From: Autumnicola musiva
Lineage (GTDB): Bacteria > Bacteroidota > Bacteroidia > Flavobacteriales > Flavobacteriaceae
Assembly: GCF_031846585.1 (NCBI RefSeq)
Contig: NZ_JAVRHK010000005.1
Span: forward strand, 124,001-188,000
Direction: 5' to 3'
Length of the DNA stretch: 64,000 bases
Of this stretch, positions 45,537 to 54,220 are shown piece by piece; position 1 is the first letter of the stretch, and each line of letters begins with the position of its first letter. Both the position numbers and the translations under genes were made by a program. The notes below the pieces were generated by a model. That model searched no databases, had not been told where the DNA came from, and saw only the letters and a program-made list of their open reading frames with translations.

Positions 45537-46802
45537 ATGGAAGATTTACCGGTTTTTACCAATGATGCCATTGTATTTGGCCTCTTAATGATCGCACTTG
45601 GATTTGTTTTTTACACCTCTGGACAAAAATCGGGTTTCTGGAAAAAGTTTTATGCTGTAGTTCCTGCACTTTTGATGTGCTATCTTATCCCTGCAATTTT
45701 TAACTCGCTGGGATTAATAGATGATTCCACATCTAATCTCTATTTTGTAGCCAGCCGCTACCTTCTGCCTGCTGCACTGGTATTAATGACCCTGAGTATA
45801 GACTTAAAAGCCATCTTTAACCTAGGGCCAAAGGCATTAATAATGTTTTTTGCCGGAACTGTTGGGATAATTGTAGGTGGCCCTGTGGCGGTATTGCTTA
45901 TTTCTGCAGTTTCTCCTGAAACTGTTGGCGGCGTAGGACCCGATGCTATCTGGCGTGGCCTTTCAACCATTGCAGGTAGCTGGATTGGCGGTGGTGCCAA
46001 TCAGGCTGCCATGCTCGAAATTTATGAATATAACCCCGATCTTTATGGTGGGATGGTACTGGTGGATATTATTGTTGCCAACCTCTGGATGGCAATAGTA
46101 CTAATGGGAATTGGCAAAAACGAAAAGATAGACAGGTGGTTAAAAGCAGATAACTCGGCAATAGAAGAACTAAAAACCAAAGTTTCCAATTATGCAGCCA
46201 GCGTCACCCGTAATCCTTCCCTGGCAGATTTAATGATTTTACTGTCCCTGGCTTTTGGCGCAGTTGGTATTGCCCACTGGGGAGCCGACGGAATTTCAGC
46301 TTTTCTTTCTGCTAATTTTGAAGTTTTTACAGACCCTAAAAGCGCACTGTCCTCCTTTTCATCAGATTTTTTCTGGATGATAACCATTGCCACGGCAATT
46401 GGAATTGTCCTTTCCTTTACCCGGTTTAAATCCTACGAGGGTGCGGGGGCCAGTAAACTGGGAAGCGTTTTTATTTATATACTTGTGGCAACCATAGGGA
46501 TGAAAATGGATTTAGGCAGTGTACTGGATAACCCCGGGTTAATTGCCATTGGGCTGGTATGGATTTTAATTCATGTGATTGTTCTTCTTGTTACTGCCAA
46601 AATTATAAAGGCACCATATTTCTTCCTGGCGGTAGGGAGCCAGGCAAATGTAGGCGGGGCGGCTTCTGCTCCGGTTGTAGCAGCGGCCTTTCACCCTTCG
46701 CTGGCAACAGTTGGTGTACTTCTTGCTGTATTTGGATATGTGGTAGGAACTTATGGCGCAATTTTGTGCACAATTTTAATGCAAATGGCTTCTGCAGGTT
46801 AG
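45537..46802 (+). CDS. DUF819 family integral membrane transporter
   Basis: 421 residues with about 11-12 membrane helices spread over the whole length. Family-like glycine-rich blocks are AGSWIGGGANQAAMLEIYEY, and the mirrored second-half block FFLAVGSQANVGGAASAPVVA. The two matching halves suggest an inverted-repeat transporter fold. DUF819 proteins are proposed carriers of uncertain substrate. The gene is followed 53 bp later by a DUF4369 lipoprotein. Confidence 0.88.
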   Translation: MEDLPVFTNDAIVFGLLMIALGFVFYTSGQKSGFWKKFYAVVPALLMCYLIPAIFNSLGLIDDSTSNLYFVASRYLLPAALVLMTLSIDLKAIFNLGPKALIMFFAGTVGIIVGGPVAVLLISAVSPETVGGVGPDAIWRGLSTIAGSWIGGGANQAAMLEIYEYNPDLYGGMVLVDIIVANLWMAIVLMGIGKNEKIDRWLKADNSAIEELKTKVSNYAASVTRNPSLADLMILLSLAFGAVGIAHWGADGISAFLSANFEVFTDPKSALSSFSSDFFWMITIATAIGIVLSFTRFKSYEGAGASKLGSVFIYILVATIGMKMDLGSVLDNPGLIAIGLVWILIHVIVLLVTAKIIKAPYFFLAVGSQANVGGAASAPVVAAAFHPSLATVGVLLAVFGYVVGTYGAILCTILMQMASAG

Positions 46803-46855
46803 ATAAAAATAAAAATTTATAAGATATTTGCGCTCCAAAAATTATATTGATCAGA

Positions 46856-47578
46856 ATGAAAAATCTTGGCCTTCTTTTATTGTTTGTGATTAGTCTTTCC
46901 GCTTGTTCTGAATCTGAAAAGGAAAGCAATCTGGTGGTCAATGGAAATATCAAAGGATTAAAAAAAGGTACAGTTTTCCTTCAAAGGATTGAGGATACTG
47001 CACTGGTGAACGTGGATTCGGTGGAAGTTAACGGCGATCCTCAGTTTGTACTGGAAACCTATATTGACAGTCCCCAGATGATGTATCTCTATCTTGAAAA
47101 AGTAGATAATTCTGAATATGATGACAGGCTGGATTTTTTTGCTGATAAAGGTGAGGTAAATATTACCACCCGCTTAGATAAATTTGAAACTGCCGCAAAA
47201 ATTGTTGGCTCTCAAAATCAGGAAAAACTGGTAGAATACCGTAAAATGATGAAACGGTTCAACGACAGTAATCTTGATCTTATTAAAGCCAGTTTTGAGG
47301 CGCAGCAGGCTGAAGATGAAGATAAACTGATGGAAATTGACCAGCAGTATGATAAGCTTTTAAGAAGAAAATATCTTTACACGGTAAATTTCGCCATTAA
47401 CAATAAAAATCTTGAGCTGGCCCCCTATCTGGCCCTTTCCGAAGTTTTTGATGCCAATATCAAATACCTGGATACCATCTATAATTCTTTGGACAAAAGA
47501 GTAAAAAAATCCAAATACGGAGAAGATCTTAAACGCTTTCTCAAAGAAAGAAGAAAAGAAGAAAAGAAGGAAAGTTAG
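46856..47578 (+). CDS. DUF4369 domain lipoprotein
   Basis: 240 residues from ATG 46856; an in-frame TTG at 46847 adds only three residues. Lipoprotein signal MKNLGLLLLFVISLSACSES, then a DUF4369-like beta domain (about 25-120: NLVVNGNIKGLKKGTVFLQR, VVDSVEVNGD-like VNVDSVEVNGDPQFVLE) and a charged helical C-terminus. In longer relatives this N-terminal domain precedes a thioredoxin-like domain; that domain is missing here. Function unknown, probably periplasmic, attached to a membrane. Confidence 0.82.
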   Translation: MKNLGLLLLFVISLSACSESEKESNLVVNGNIKGLKKGTVFLQRIEDTALVNVDSVEVNGDPQFVLETYIDSPQMMYLYLEKVDNSEYDDRLDFFADKGEVNITTRLDKFETAAKIVGSQNQEKLVEYRKMMKRFNDSNLDLIKASFEAQQAEDEDKLMEIDQQYDKLLRRKYLYTVNFAINNKNLELAPYLALSEVFDANIKYLDTIYNSLDKRVKKSKYGEDLKRFLKERRKEEKKES

Positions 47579-47695
47579 AGGAAAAAATAGAATATGCTGA
47601 AGAAACATCCTCATAAATCATTTCTTCTGAAGGTTTTAAATTTTTGCTGTAAGGCCTTTTAATATTTCTTTAAACCAATTGGCTGCTCAATTCCC

Positions 47696-47703
47696 TAAAT
47701 TTG
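47696..47703 (+). promoter_or_regulatory. -7 element of mqo
   Basis: TAAATTTG matches TAnnTTTG exactly, 13 bp before the mqo ATG at 47717. This implies a very short leader. Confidence 0.35.
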
Positions 47704-47716
47704 GGAAAAGACTGCT

Positions 47717-49222
47717 ATGACTCCTAATATTACTACTGAAAAAGATTACGATTTAATTTGCATAGGCGGCGGGATTATGAGTGCCACACTCTCCCTGATG
47801 CTGAAACTCATTGAACCCGAATCCAAAATTATTGTTATTGAGCGGCTTGAAAAAGTTGCCGAAGAAAGCTCTGAAGCATGGAATAATGCCGGCACGGGCC
47901 ATTCTGCTTTATGTGAGCTGAATTACACTCCGGAAAAGGAAGACGGAACAATAGATATCTCCAAGGCCATTGAAATTTTTGAACAATTTGAAACCACCAA
48001 ACAATTTTGGGCTTACCTGGTTGAAAAAGGATTAATCCAGGATCCCAAAAACTTTCTGCGGTCAGTGCCTCATCATAGCTGGGTGCATGGAAAAGATGAT
48101 GTGAAATTCCTCAAAAAGAGGTTTGAAGCCATGAAGGCACATCCCCTTTTTGAAACCATGAAATATTCTGAAGACTTTTCTACCCTGCGTAAATGGTTTC
48201 CATTAATTATGAAGGACCGCAGCGAAGGTGAAAATCTTGCGGCTACAAGAATGGAAATTGGTACTGAAGTCAACTTTGGAAAACTTACCGAATATTATTT
48301 TAAGATTCTCGAGACCCAGTTTGATGTTACGGTTTTAAGAAACCATGAAGTTTTAGACGTAGACCCAGATGAAAAACTGGAATGGACTGTGGAAGCCAAA
48401 GATTTAAGTTCAGGAGACAAAAAATATTACGATGCCGGTCATGTTTTTATAGGTGCCGGTGGTGGTGCATTGCCCCTTTTACAAAAAGTAGATATAAAAG
48501 AAAAAGAGGGATATGGCGGCTTTCCCGTAAGCGGACAATGGTTGTTCTGCAAAAATCCGGAAGTGATTAAAGAGCATAGCGCCAAAGTTTATAGCAAAGC
48601 GGGGCCGGACGCGCCTCCTATGTCAACGCCACACTTGGATACACGGTATATAAACGGTAAGAAGGAACTATTGTTTGGCCCCTTTGCGGGATTCAGCACC
48701 AAGTTCTTAAAAGAAGGTTCAAAATTGGCTCTTCCAAAATCCATAAGGCTGGATAATATTCCATCGCTATGGGGAGTTTTCTGGCATAATTTACCACTTA
48801 CGCAGTACCTTATAAAACAGGTTACCATGGGACATAAAGATCGTATGGAAGATTTACGGGTATTCGTGAAGGAGGCAAAACCAGAAGACTGGGAATTACG
48901 TGTTGCCGGCCAGAGGGTTCAGATCATTAAAAAAGACGAGAAAGAAGGTGGTATTTTAGAATTTGGGACGGATGTAGTACATAGTAAGGATGGCAGTGTA
49001 ACCACTTTACTCGGAGCATCACCGGGCGCTTCTGTGGCAGTACCAATAATGGTAGATGTACTTAAAATTGCATTTCCGGAAAAAATAAAATCGGAGGCAT
49101 GGAAAAAGAAGCTAACTGAAATGATCCCGATGTGGGACAGAAAAATTCAGGACCACATGAAAGAATTTAAAGAAGTTCAGGCTAATTCTTCAAAGAAACT
49201 GGAACTGGAAGTTTTACATTAG
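47717..49222 (+). CDS. mqo: Malate:quinone oxidoreductase
   Basis: 501 residues, the usual length. FAD-binding motif LICIGGGIMSATLSLMLKL near the start, then EESSEAWNNAGTGHSALCEL, NFLRSVPHHSWVHG, FPVSGQWLFCKNPEV and LLGASPGASVAVPIMVDVL, all typical. It is a membrane-associated enzyme that oxidises malate to oxaloacetate and passes electrons to the quinone pool. It has its own terminator at 49258-49290. Confidence 0.96.
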   Translation: MTPNITTEKDYDLICIGGGIMSATLSLMLKLIEPESKIIVIERLEKVAEESSEAWNNAGTGHSALCELNYTPEKEDGTIDISKAIEIFEQFETTKQFWAYLVEKGLIQDPKNFLRSVPHHSWVHGKDDVKFLKKRFEAMKAHPLFETMKYSEDFSTLRKWFPLIMKDRSEGENLAATRMEIGTEVNFGKLTEYYFKILETQFDVTVLRNHEVLDVDPDEKLEWTVEAKDLSSGDKKYYDAGHVFIGAGGGALPLLQKVDIKEKEGYGGFPVSGQWLFCKNPEVIKEHSAKVYSKAGPDAPPMSTPHLDTRYINGKKELLFGPFAGFSTKFLKEGSKLALPKSIRLDNIPSLWGVFWHNLPLTQYLIKQVTMGHKDRMEDLRVFVKEAKPEDWELRVAGQRVQIIKKDEKEGGILEFGTDVVHSKDGSVTTLLGASPGASVAVPIMVDVLKIAFPEKIKSEAWKKKLTEMIPMWDRKIQDHMKEFKEVQANSSKKLELEVLH

Positions 49223-49257
49223 GAGGAGATCCAAAATTTCCAACGATAATTTATGAC

Positions 49258-49290
49258 AAACCTCAGGTTTCCAAAACTTGTGAGGTTTTT
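49258..49290 (+). terminator. mqo terminator
   Basis: AAACCTCA (49258-49265) / TGAGGTTT (49281-49288), an 8-bp stem followed by a T run, 36 bp after the mqo stop. Confidence 0.75.
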
Positions 49291-49340
49291 ATGCAAAAAA
49301 AGCAGCTTTCTCAGGATTGGTTGTTCTTCAGAATATATTA

Positions 49341-49378
49341 AAAAATAAAACCTCTCAATTTGCAAAATGAGAGGTTTT
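49341..49378 (-). terminator. tRNA-Thr terminator
   Basis: Perfect 11-bp inverted repeat AAAACCTCTCA (49347-49357) / TGAGAGGTTTT (49368-49378) with a T-rich tail on the minus strand. It lies 8 bp after the 3' end of the tRNA. Confidence 0.8.
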
Positions 49379-49385
49379 AAAAAAG

Positions 49386-49459
49386 AGCCGATAGAGGGAC
49401 TCGAACCCACGACCTGCTGATTACAAATCAGCTGCTCTAGCCAGCTGAGCTACATCGGC
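49386..49459 (-). tRNA. tRNA-Thr (anticodon UGU)
   Basis: 74 nt on the minus strand. Acceptor stem GCCGATG pairs with TATCGGC (one G-U); the D arm is GCTC..GAGC; the anticodon arm CTGAT-TTGTAA-TCAG carries TGT; the T arm has the canonical GGTTCGAGTCC. The discriminator base is T, and the CCA end is not encoded. Reads ACA and related threonine codons. Confidence 0.95.
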
Positions 49460-49468
49460 AAAAATTAA

Positions 49469-49735
49469 TTACAGGGCATTCACCTTTTCAACCAAAGCTT
49501 CAGCTTTAGTTTCAAATTCTTTATTTACTTCTTTAAAATGTTGTTTTTTATCCTGCACATCTCTCTTGTTGATCTTTTCAATCAATCCGTCAAAGGTGGC
49601 TATGGCTTCATCAACAATAGCTTCAGATTTTGCGGGGTCCTCCTGGGGATTGGCAGCCTGATGAAGATATGCAGCATCAATAATATCTCCCATAACATTA
49701 TTCACATCCCTCTTCAAAATTCTTTTACTTGGCAT
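49469..49735 (-). CDS. Small conserved protein of unknown function
   Basis: 88 residues, acidic/helical, no signal peptide: MPSKRILKRDVNNVMGDIID at the start and KEFETKAEALVEKVNAL at the end, with a heptad-like distribution of Ala, Ile, Leu. It has the look of a small cytoplasmic helical-bundle protein that is conserved in Flavobacteriia next to tRNA genes; I do not recognise a named family. It lies 9 bp after the start of the tRNA gene on the same strand, so both may share a transcript. Confidence 0.75.
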   Translation of the reverse strand: MPSKRILKRDVNNVMGDIIDAAYLHQAANPQEDPAKSEAIVDEAIATFDGLIEKINKRDVQDKKQHFKEVNKEFETKAEALVEKVNAL

Positions 49736-49814
49736 AATTATTCAATTTTCCGGGTGCGAATGTAGTCTATTTTTCAATATACGGAAACAGGTAAATTAAA
49801 TTTTTCAAAAAATT

Positions 49815-50270
49815 TTACTTTATATTTTCAAGTGCAGTCAGAGCCTCAGGAATATGTCTTTTAGCATTCATACTGTTAAACCGGTATTTAAGCATTCCCT
49901 GCAGGTCAAAAATAAAGGTTTCCCGGCCAGGAACCATTCCGAGCAAATTGGGTTTTACTCCAAACAACTCTCTTGCCTTCTGGTCTTCATCAGAAAGGAT
50001 AATAAAAGGCAAATCGTATTTTTTAACGAATCTGGCATGAGAATCTTCAGAATCTGAACTAATTCCTATAACTTCCGCTCCCAGTTCCCTGAATTCCTCA
50101 TATTGATCCCGAAACGAACAGGCTTGTTTTGTACAACCCGGAGTAAAATCCCTGGGATAAAAATATACCACAAACGGCTGAACTCCATTCAGCGAAGAAA
50201 AGTTAAAAATTTTTCCGTTTTGATCCTTTAGCTCCAGATCGGGTATGCTGTCTCCAATTTTAAGTGACAT
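49815..50270 (-). CDS. bcp: Thiol peroxidase / peroxiredoxin (BCP/PrxQ type)
   Basis: 151 residues. Thioredoxin-fold peroxiredoxin with the active-site motif FTPGCTKQACSFRD: peroxidatic Cys followed five residues later by the resolving Cys, the BCP/PrxQ signature. Also VVYFYPRDF and EVIGISSDSEDSH. It reduces hydrogen and alkyl peroxides in the cytoplasm using thioredoxin. It begins on the base next to the queD stop, so idi-queD-bcp form one transcript. Confidence 0.93.
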   Translation of the reverse strand: MSLKIGDSIPDLELKDQNGKIFNFSSLNGVQPFVVYFYPRDFTPGCTKQACSFRDQYEEFRELGAEVIGISSDSEDSHARFVKKYDLPFIILSDEDQKARELFGVKPNLLGMVPGRETFIFDLQGMLKYRFNSMNAKRHIPEALTALENIK

Positions 50271-50681
50271 CTATTCGCCTTTATAGGTTACAAAATTCCG
50301 GGGAGTTTCGTACAAAGTTACCATAAGATCCAGATTTTCCCTCAATTCTTTCCGCAGTTTATTCCAGATTACCACCGCAATGTTTTCTGCAGTTGGATTC
50401 AGATTTTTAAATTCCTCTACCTCCACATTAAGGTTTTTGTGGTCAAAGACCTGCTCTACTTTTTCAAAAATCAAATCCTTCAGGATTTTAAGATCCATCA
50501 CAAATCCGGTTTCAGGATCTATTTCTCCGGTTACCGAGACGGTAAGTTCGTAATTATGCCCGTGATAATTTGGATTGCTGCATTTACCAAAAACCGCTTC
50601 ATTCTTAGCATCGTCCCACTCCTTTTTAAATAGCCGGTGGGCTGCATTAAAATGTGCTTTTCTGTGAACGGTTAATCTCAT
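50271..50681 (-). CDS. queD: 6-carboxy-tetrahydropterin synthase (QueD/PTPS family)
   Basis: 136 residues. Zinc-binding His in HFNAAHRLF and in NYHGHNYELTV; the catalytic Cys in FGKCSNPNYHG; FDHKNLN and LYETPRNF complete the family pattern. It acts in queuosine precursor (preQ0) or pterin synthesis. The Cys-x3-HxH arrangement fits the QueD branch, but the PTPS branch cannot be fully excluded. Overlaps idi by 4 bp at its start. Confidence 0.88.
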   Translation of the reverse strand: MRLTVHRKAHFNAAHRLFKKEWDDAKNEAVFGKCSNPNYHGHNYELTVSVTGEIDPETGFVMDLKILKDLIFEKVEQVFDHKNLNVEVEEFKNLNPTAENIAVVIWNKLRKELRENLDLMVTLYETPRNFVTYKGE

Positions 50682-51190
50682 GCCTTTATATGGGTATAAT
50701 ATTTATCAAAAATAATCTTAAACCATTCGGTGTAAATATCGGGATTCTCCTTCATGTCTTTTTCAACATCTTCCAGAGAAATCCATTTCCAGTCGGCAAC
50801 CTCATCAGGATTCAAATCGGGTTCCCCGTCAAACTGGCCCACAAGAATATGATCATACTCATGCTCTGTAAGTCCGTTATCAAAAGGAGCCTTATAAATA
50901 AAAGAAATTGTATCCTTTAATTCTGTAGAAAACCCCATTTCTTCATGTAAGCGCCTCTTTCCAGCTGTAATATTGCTTTCGCCTTCCCGCTGATGGCTGC
51001 AACAGGTATTGGTCCATAAACCGGGCGAATGATATTTTCCCAACGCCCTCTGCTGGATCATAAGCTCATTTTTATCATTAAATACAAAAACAGAAAATGC
51101 ACGATGCAAAAGTGCCTTTTCATGAGCCTCTATTTTCTCCATCAGGCCTATTTGTTCGTCACTCTCGTTGACTAAAATCACCTTTTCCAT
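50678..51190 (-). CDS. idi: Isopentenyl-diphosphate delta-isomerase (type I)
   Basis: 170 residues from the chosen start. Nudix-type IDI: active-site Cys in LWTNTCCSHQREGES, catalytic Glu in EYDHILVGQF and the RRLHEEMGF Nudix-like block. It interconverts isopentenyl and dimethylallyl diphosphate in isoprenoid synthesis. Possible starts are GTG 51208, ATG 51196 and ATG 51190; the last matches the usual MxxKVILVNE start of the family. First gene of the idi-queD-bcp set. Confidence 0.92.
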   Translation of the reverse strand: MEKVILVNESDEQIGLMEKIEAHEKALLHRAFSVFVFNDKNELMIQQRALGKYHSPGLWTNTCCSHQREGESNITAGKRRLHEEMGFSTELKDTISFIYKAPFDNGLTEHEYDHILVGQFDGEPDLNPDEVADWKWISLEDVEKDMKENPDIYTEWFKIIFDKYYTHIKA

Positions 51191-51435
51191 TGCCATTCTT
51201 TCCCTCACTAACGGACTTACAGTTTTAGAGCCGGCAACTGGTTAAACGATATTATCATCTTTCCATCATGCCTGCTTAAGCCCCTGGTTAAAATCCAAAT
51301 GTACAAAATAGGTGTCTGCTTTACCAAATAAGTTTGACCTGCTGCTTTCACTTTGGGTTTTGTTTAATCACTTAAAATCCACAAATTTCAGGAATGGTCA
51401 TTTTTTCCAGTAATAATTCAAGATTAGACATGCGA

Positions 51436-52317
51436 TTAATCATAATTCCGGACAATTAATCTTTTGTTTGGGATATCAATTGTGATCATTTCTCCAATCC
51501 AGTTTATTCCCATAATTCCTTCATAGATCAAACCATCAATAAATGTAGCTTTAAAATCTTTTACTGATACATTTTTAGAACTATCAGTTAATTCTGCCAA
51601 ATTAGTGTAGTAATAACTATTTCCTTCTTCCGGTTTGAAAATGCTTGGCTTGAATTCACTATGTATTTTTGTGGAATCAATGTCTAACAATTCCATATAT
51701 TCTGAATTAAATCTATAGACATCAAAACCAGCGCCACTATCCAGACCTACATTTAGAGAAAGTTTATCATTAAGTGTAACCTTTGTAGAAATACCTATTT
51801 TAATTTCTCTGTCATTTGAAATTTGTAAAGGCATTTCAAAATCTTTTTGGGTTATCAATTCATTCAAGGATTTTTCTGATTCAATACTCAGAATTTTATT
51901 TTTAAAATCAATAGTAATTTGTCTATCCTTAAAAGGCGTCAATGATATCAGGCCATCCAGCGGAAATTCAAGATCATAAACTGCGAATATTTCATTCTTT
52001 ATTTTAAAATTCCCAATTTCCAGATATTTTGAATTCCATAGATCAGATTTTATTTCTTCTCCAGTTGCTCTATGTCCGGTATAGAAATGATTTGTTTCTT
52101 TAAGGTCTGTTATTTTATCTGCAAATTTCTTAGTTAACAGATTAATACCAGCTCCAGTATCAAATATAAAGCTTCCCTCTACTCCGTTTATTGTAGCAGG
52201 AATAATTATATGTCCGTTGGGCGTTTGTGTAAATGGAATATTTACCTGTTTGGGTATTTGCTGAGAATAAGATAAGCTTGTAAATAAGATTAGAATATAT
52301 GTAATTAATTTAGTCAT
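51436..52317 (-). CDS. Two-lobed retropepsin-like aspartic protease, secreted
   Basis: 293 residues with a signal peptide (MTKLITYILILFTSLSYS). Two aspartic protease motifs lie in one chain: FDTGAG (52-57) and LDSGAG (192-197). Each is followed by a hydrophobic-Gly block (DGLISLTPF near 121; EGIMGINWIG near 266) and a closing ITIDxxNKxL strand, so the protein looks like two fused retropepsin lobes. Active site formation by the two Asp residues is inferred. Activity would be periplasmic or extracellular. The gene is clearly more AT-rich than its neighbours and stands alone with 195-227 bp gaps on both sides; recent acquisition is possible. Confidence 0.85.
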   Translation of the reverse strand: MTKLITYILILFTSLSYSQQIPKQVNIPFTQTPNGHIIIPATINGVEGSFIFDTGAGINLLTKKFADKITDLKETNHFYTGHRATGEEIKSDLWNSKYLEIGNFKIKNEIFAVYDLEFPLDGLISLTPFKDRQITIDFKNKILSIESEKSLNELITQKDFEMPLQISNDREIKIGISTKVTLNDKLSLNVGLDSGAGFDVYRFNSEYMELLDIDSTKIHSEFKPSIFKPEEGNSYYYTNLAELTDSSKNVSVKDFKATFIDGLIYEGIMGINWIGEMITIDIPNKRLIVRNYD

Positions 52318-52486
52318 AAAAGATTTATGTATTGGTTTTATAAGTACAACGAATAGCCCGGGGTATTGTTACAATTTAATCGCATTGTAGAAATTCAGAT
52401 TTCCGAATCAATAATGTTTGCCTGCGTACTGATAAAGCCAAGCGAATTTGGCTTATTCTTCCTTCCCAGATTCGTGAAATTAATAG

Positions 52487-52494
52487 TATTTTTG
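52487..52494 (+). promoter_or_regulatory. -7 element of prfC
   Basis: TATTTTTG, an exact TAnnTTTG match, 18 bp before the ATG at 52513. No -33 match at 20-21 bp. Confidence 0.4.
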
Positions 52495-52512
52495 CCCTTC
52501 AAATGACGTGAA

Positions 52513-54102
52513 ATGAAGAGTTTTCAGAAAGAAATAAAAAGAAGAAGGACTTTTGGAATTATTTCCCACCCCGATGCAGGTAAAACCACACTTACAGAAA
52601 AATTATTGCTGTTTGGAGGTGCAATCCAGGAAGCAGGAGCGGTTAAATCTAACAAGATTAAGAAAGGAGCCACCAGTGACTTTATGGAAATTGAACGCCA
52701 ACGGGGGATTTCTGTAGCTACTTCTGTACTAGCATTTGAATACAAAGACATCAAAATTAATATTCTGGATACACCTGGGCACAAGGATTTTGCTGAAGAT
52801 ACCTTTCGCACCCTTACCGCGGTAGATAGTGTTATTGTGGTGATTGATGTTGCCAAAGGAGTGGAGGAACAAACTGAAAAACTGGTGGAAGTTTGCCGCA
52901 TGCGGAATATTCCCATGATTGTTTTTATAAACAAACTGGACCGTGAGGGAAAAGATGCTTTTGAACTGCTTGATGAAATTGAGCAAAAACTAAAGCTTAC
53001 CGTTACGCCTCTAAGCTTTCCTATAGGAATGGGATATGATTTTAAAGGTATTTACAATATCTGGGAGCAAAATGTAAACCTCTTTACCGGAGATCCGCGC
53101 AAAGATATTGAAGAAACTGTGGAAATATCAGATCTGGCTTCCGAAGAGCTGGACGATCTAATAGGAAGTACAGCAGCAGACACTCTAAGGGAGGAATTGG
53201 AACTGGCGCAGGGAGTTTATCCTGAATTTGAAAAAGACGCTTACCTCGCCGGAAATTTACAGCCGGTTTTCTTTGGTTCAGCCTTAAATAATTTTGGAGT
53301 GCGGGAACTGCTGGATTGCTTTATTAACATCGCTCCCACTCCAAGACCAAAAGATAGTGATGAGCGCGTGGTTGAGCCCGATGAAGATAAATTCACAGGC
53401 TTCGTGTTTAAAATTCATGCGAATATGGATCCAAAACATCGTGACCGTCTGGCTTTTGTAAAAATTGTCTCCGGAAAATTTGAAAGAAATAAATCCTATC
53501 TTCATGTAAGGAACAGGAAAAACCTCAAATTTTCGAGTCCAAATGCATTTTTTGCTGAAAAAAAGGAAATTGTGGATGTTTCTTATCCCGGTGACATTGT
53601 TGGCCTGCACGACACGGGAAACTTTAAAATTGGAGACACTTTAACTGAAGGAGAAACCTTGATGTACCACGGGATTCCAAGTTTCTCTCCTGAACATTTC
53701 CGTTACATCAACAATGCCGATCCTATGAAATCCAAACAACTGGAAAAAGGCATAGACCAGCTGATGGATGAAGGGGTGGCGCAGCTTTTTATTTTAGAAT
53801 TAAATGGCCGTAAAGTAATTGGAACGGTAGGCGCCTTACAGTTTGAAGTAATCCAGTATCGCCTGGAACATGAATACGGTGCGAAATGCACCTATGAAAA
53901 CCTTAATGTTCATAAGGCAACATGGGTGGAGGCCAAAGATACCAAAAGTGAAGAATTTAAAGATTTTAAACGGGTAAAAGCAAAATTTCTAGCCAAAGAT
54001 AAGCAGGGGCAGTTGGTATTTTTAGCCGATTCCCAATTCTCTTTACAAATGGCCCAGCAAAAATATCCTGATATTAAATTTCATTTTACTTCTGAATTTT
54101 AG
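52513..54102 (+). CDS. prfC: Peptide chain release factor 3
   Basis: 529 residues. Translational GTPase with G1 SHPDAGKTTLTEKLL, the RF3-specific SDFMEIERQRGISVATSVLA, G3 DTPGHKDFAEDTFRTL and G4 VFINKLDREG, followed by the RF3 domains II and III (ending QQKYPDIKFHFTSEF). It recycles RF1/RF2 from the ribosome after termination. A single-gene unit with a -7 element at 52487. Confidence 0.96.
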   Translation: MKSFQKEIKRRRTFGIISHPDAGKTTLTEKLLLFGGAIQEAGAVKSNKIKKGATSDFMEIERQRGISVATSVLAFEYKDIKINILDTPGHKDFAEDTFRTLTAVDSVIVVIDVAKGVEEQTEKLVEVCRMRNIPMIVFINKLDREGKDAFELLDEIEQKLKLTVTPLSFPIGMGYDFKGIYNIWEQNVNLFTGDPRKDIEETVEISDLASEELDDLIGSTAADTLREELELAQGVYPEFEKDAYLAGNLQPVFFGSALNNFGVRELLDCFINIAPTPRPKDSDERVVEPDEDKFTGFVFKIHANMDPKHRDRLAFVKIVSGKFERNKSYLHVRNRKNLKFSSPNAFFAEKKEIVDVSYPGDIVGLHDTGNFKIGDTLTEGETLMYHGIPSFSPEHFRYINNADPMKSKQLEKGIDQLMDEGVAQLFILELNGRKVIGTVGALQFEVIQYRLEHEYGAKCTYENLNVHKATWVEAKDTKSEEFKDFKRVKAKFLAKDKQGQLVFLADSQFSLQMAQQKYPDIKFHFTSEF

Positions 54103-54220
54103 AAATCTTTTACTGATTTCCAAAAATTATGATTTTAAGCACCTGTTATAAGTCCAAAATACGGAAGTAAGAACCTTTGGTAAATTTTTATTTACTATTT
54201 TCGGTCCAAACCTAAATTTT

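Noticed and set aside
47596..47632. GAAGAAA/TTTCTTC inverted repeat after the DUF4369 gene as a terminator
   Set aside because: Short AT-rich stem with a long loop and no adjacent T run.
51209..51435. Possible decayed gene between idi and the aspartic protease
   Set aside because: Both strands read by eye; no frame with protein-like motifs or a hairpin with a T run was found.
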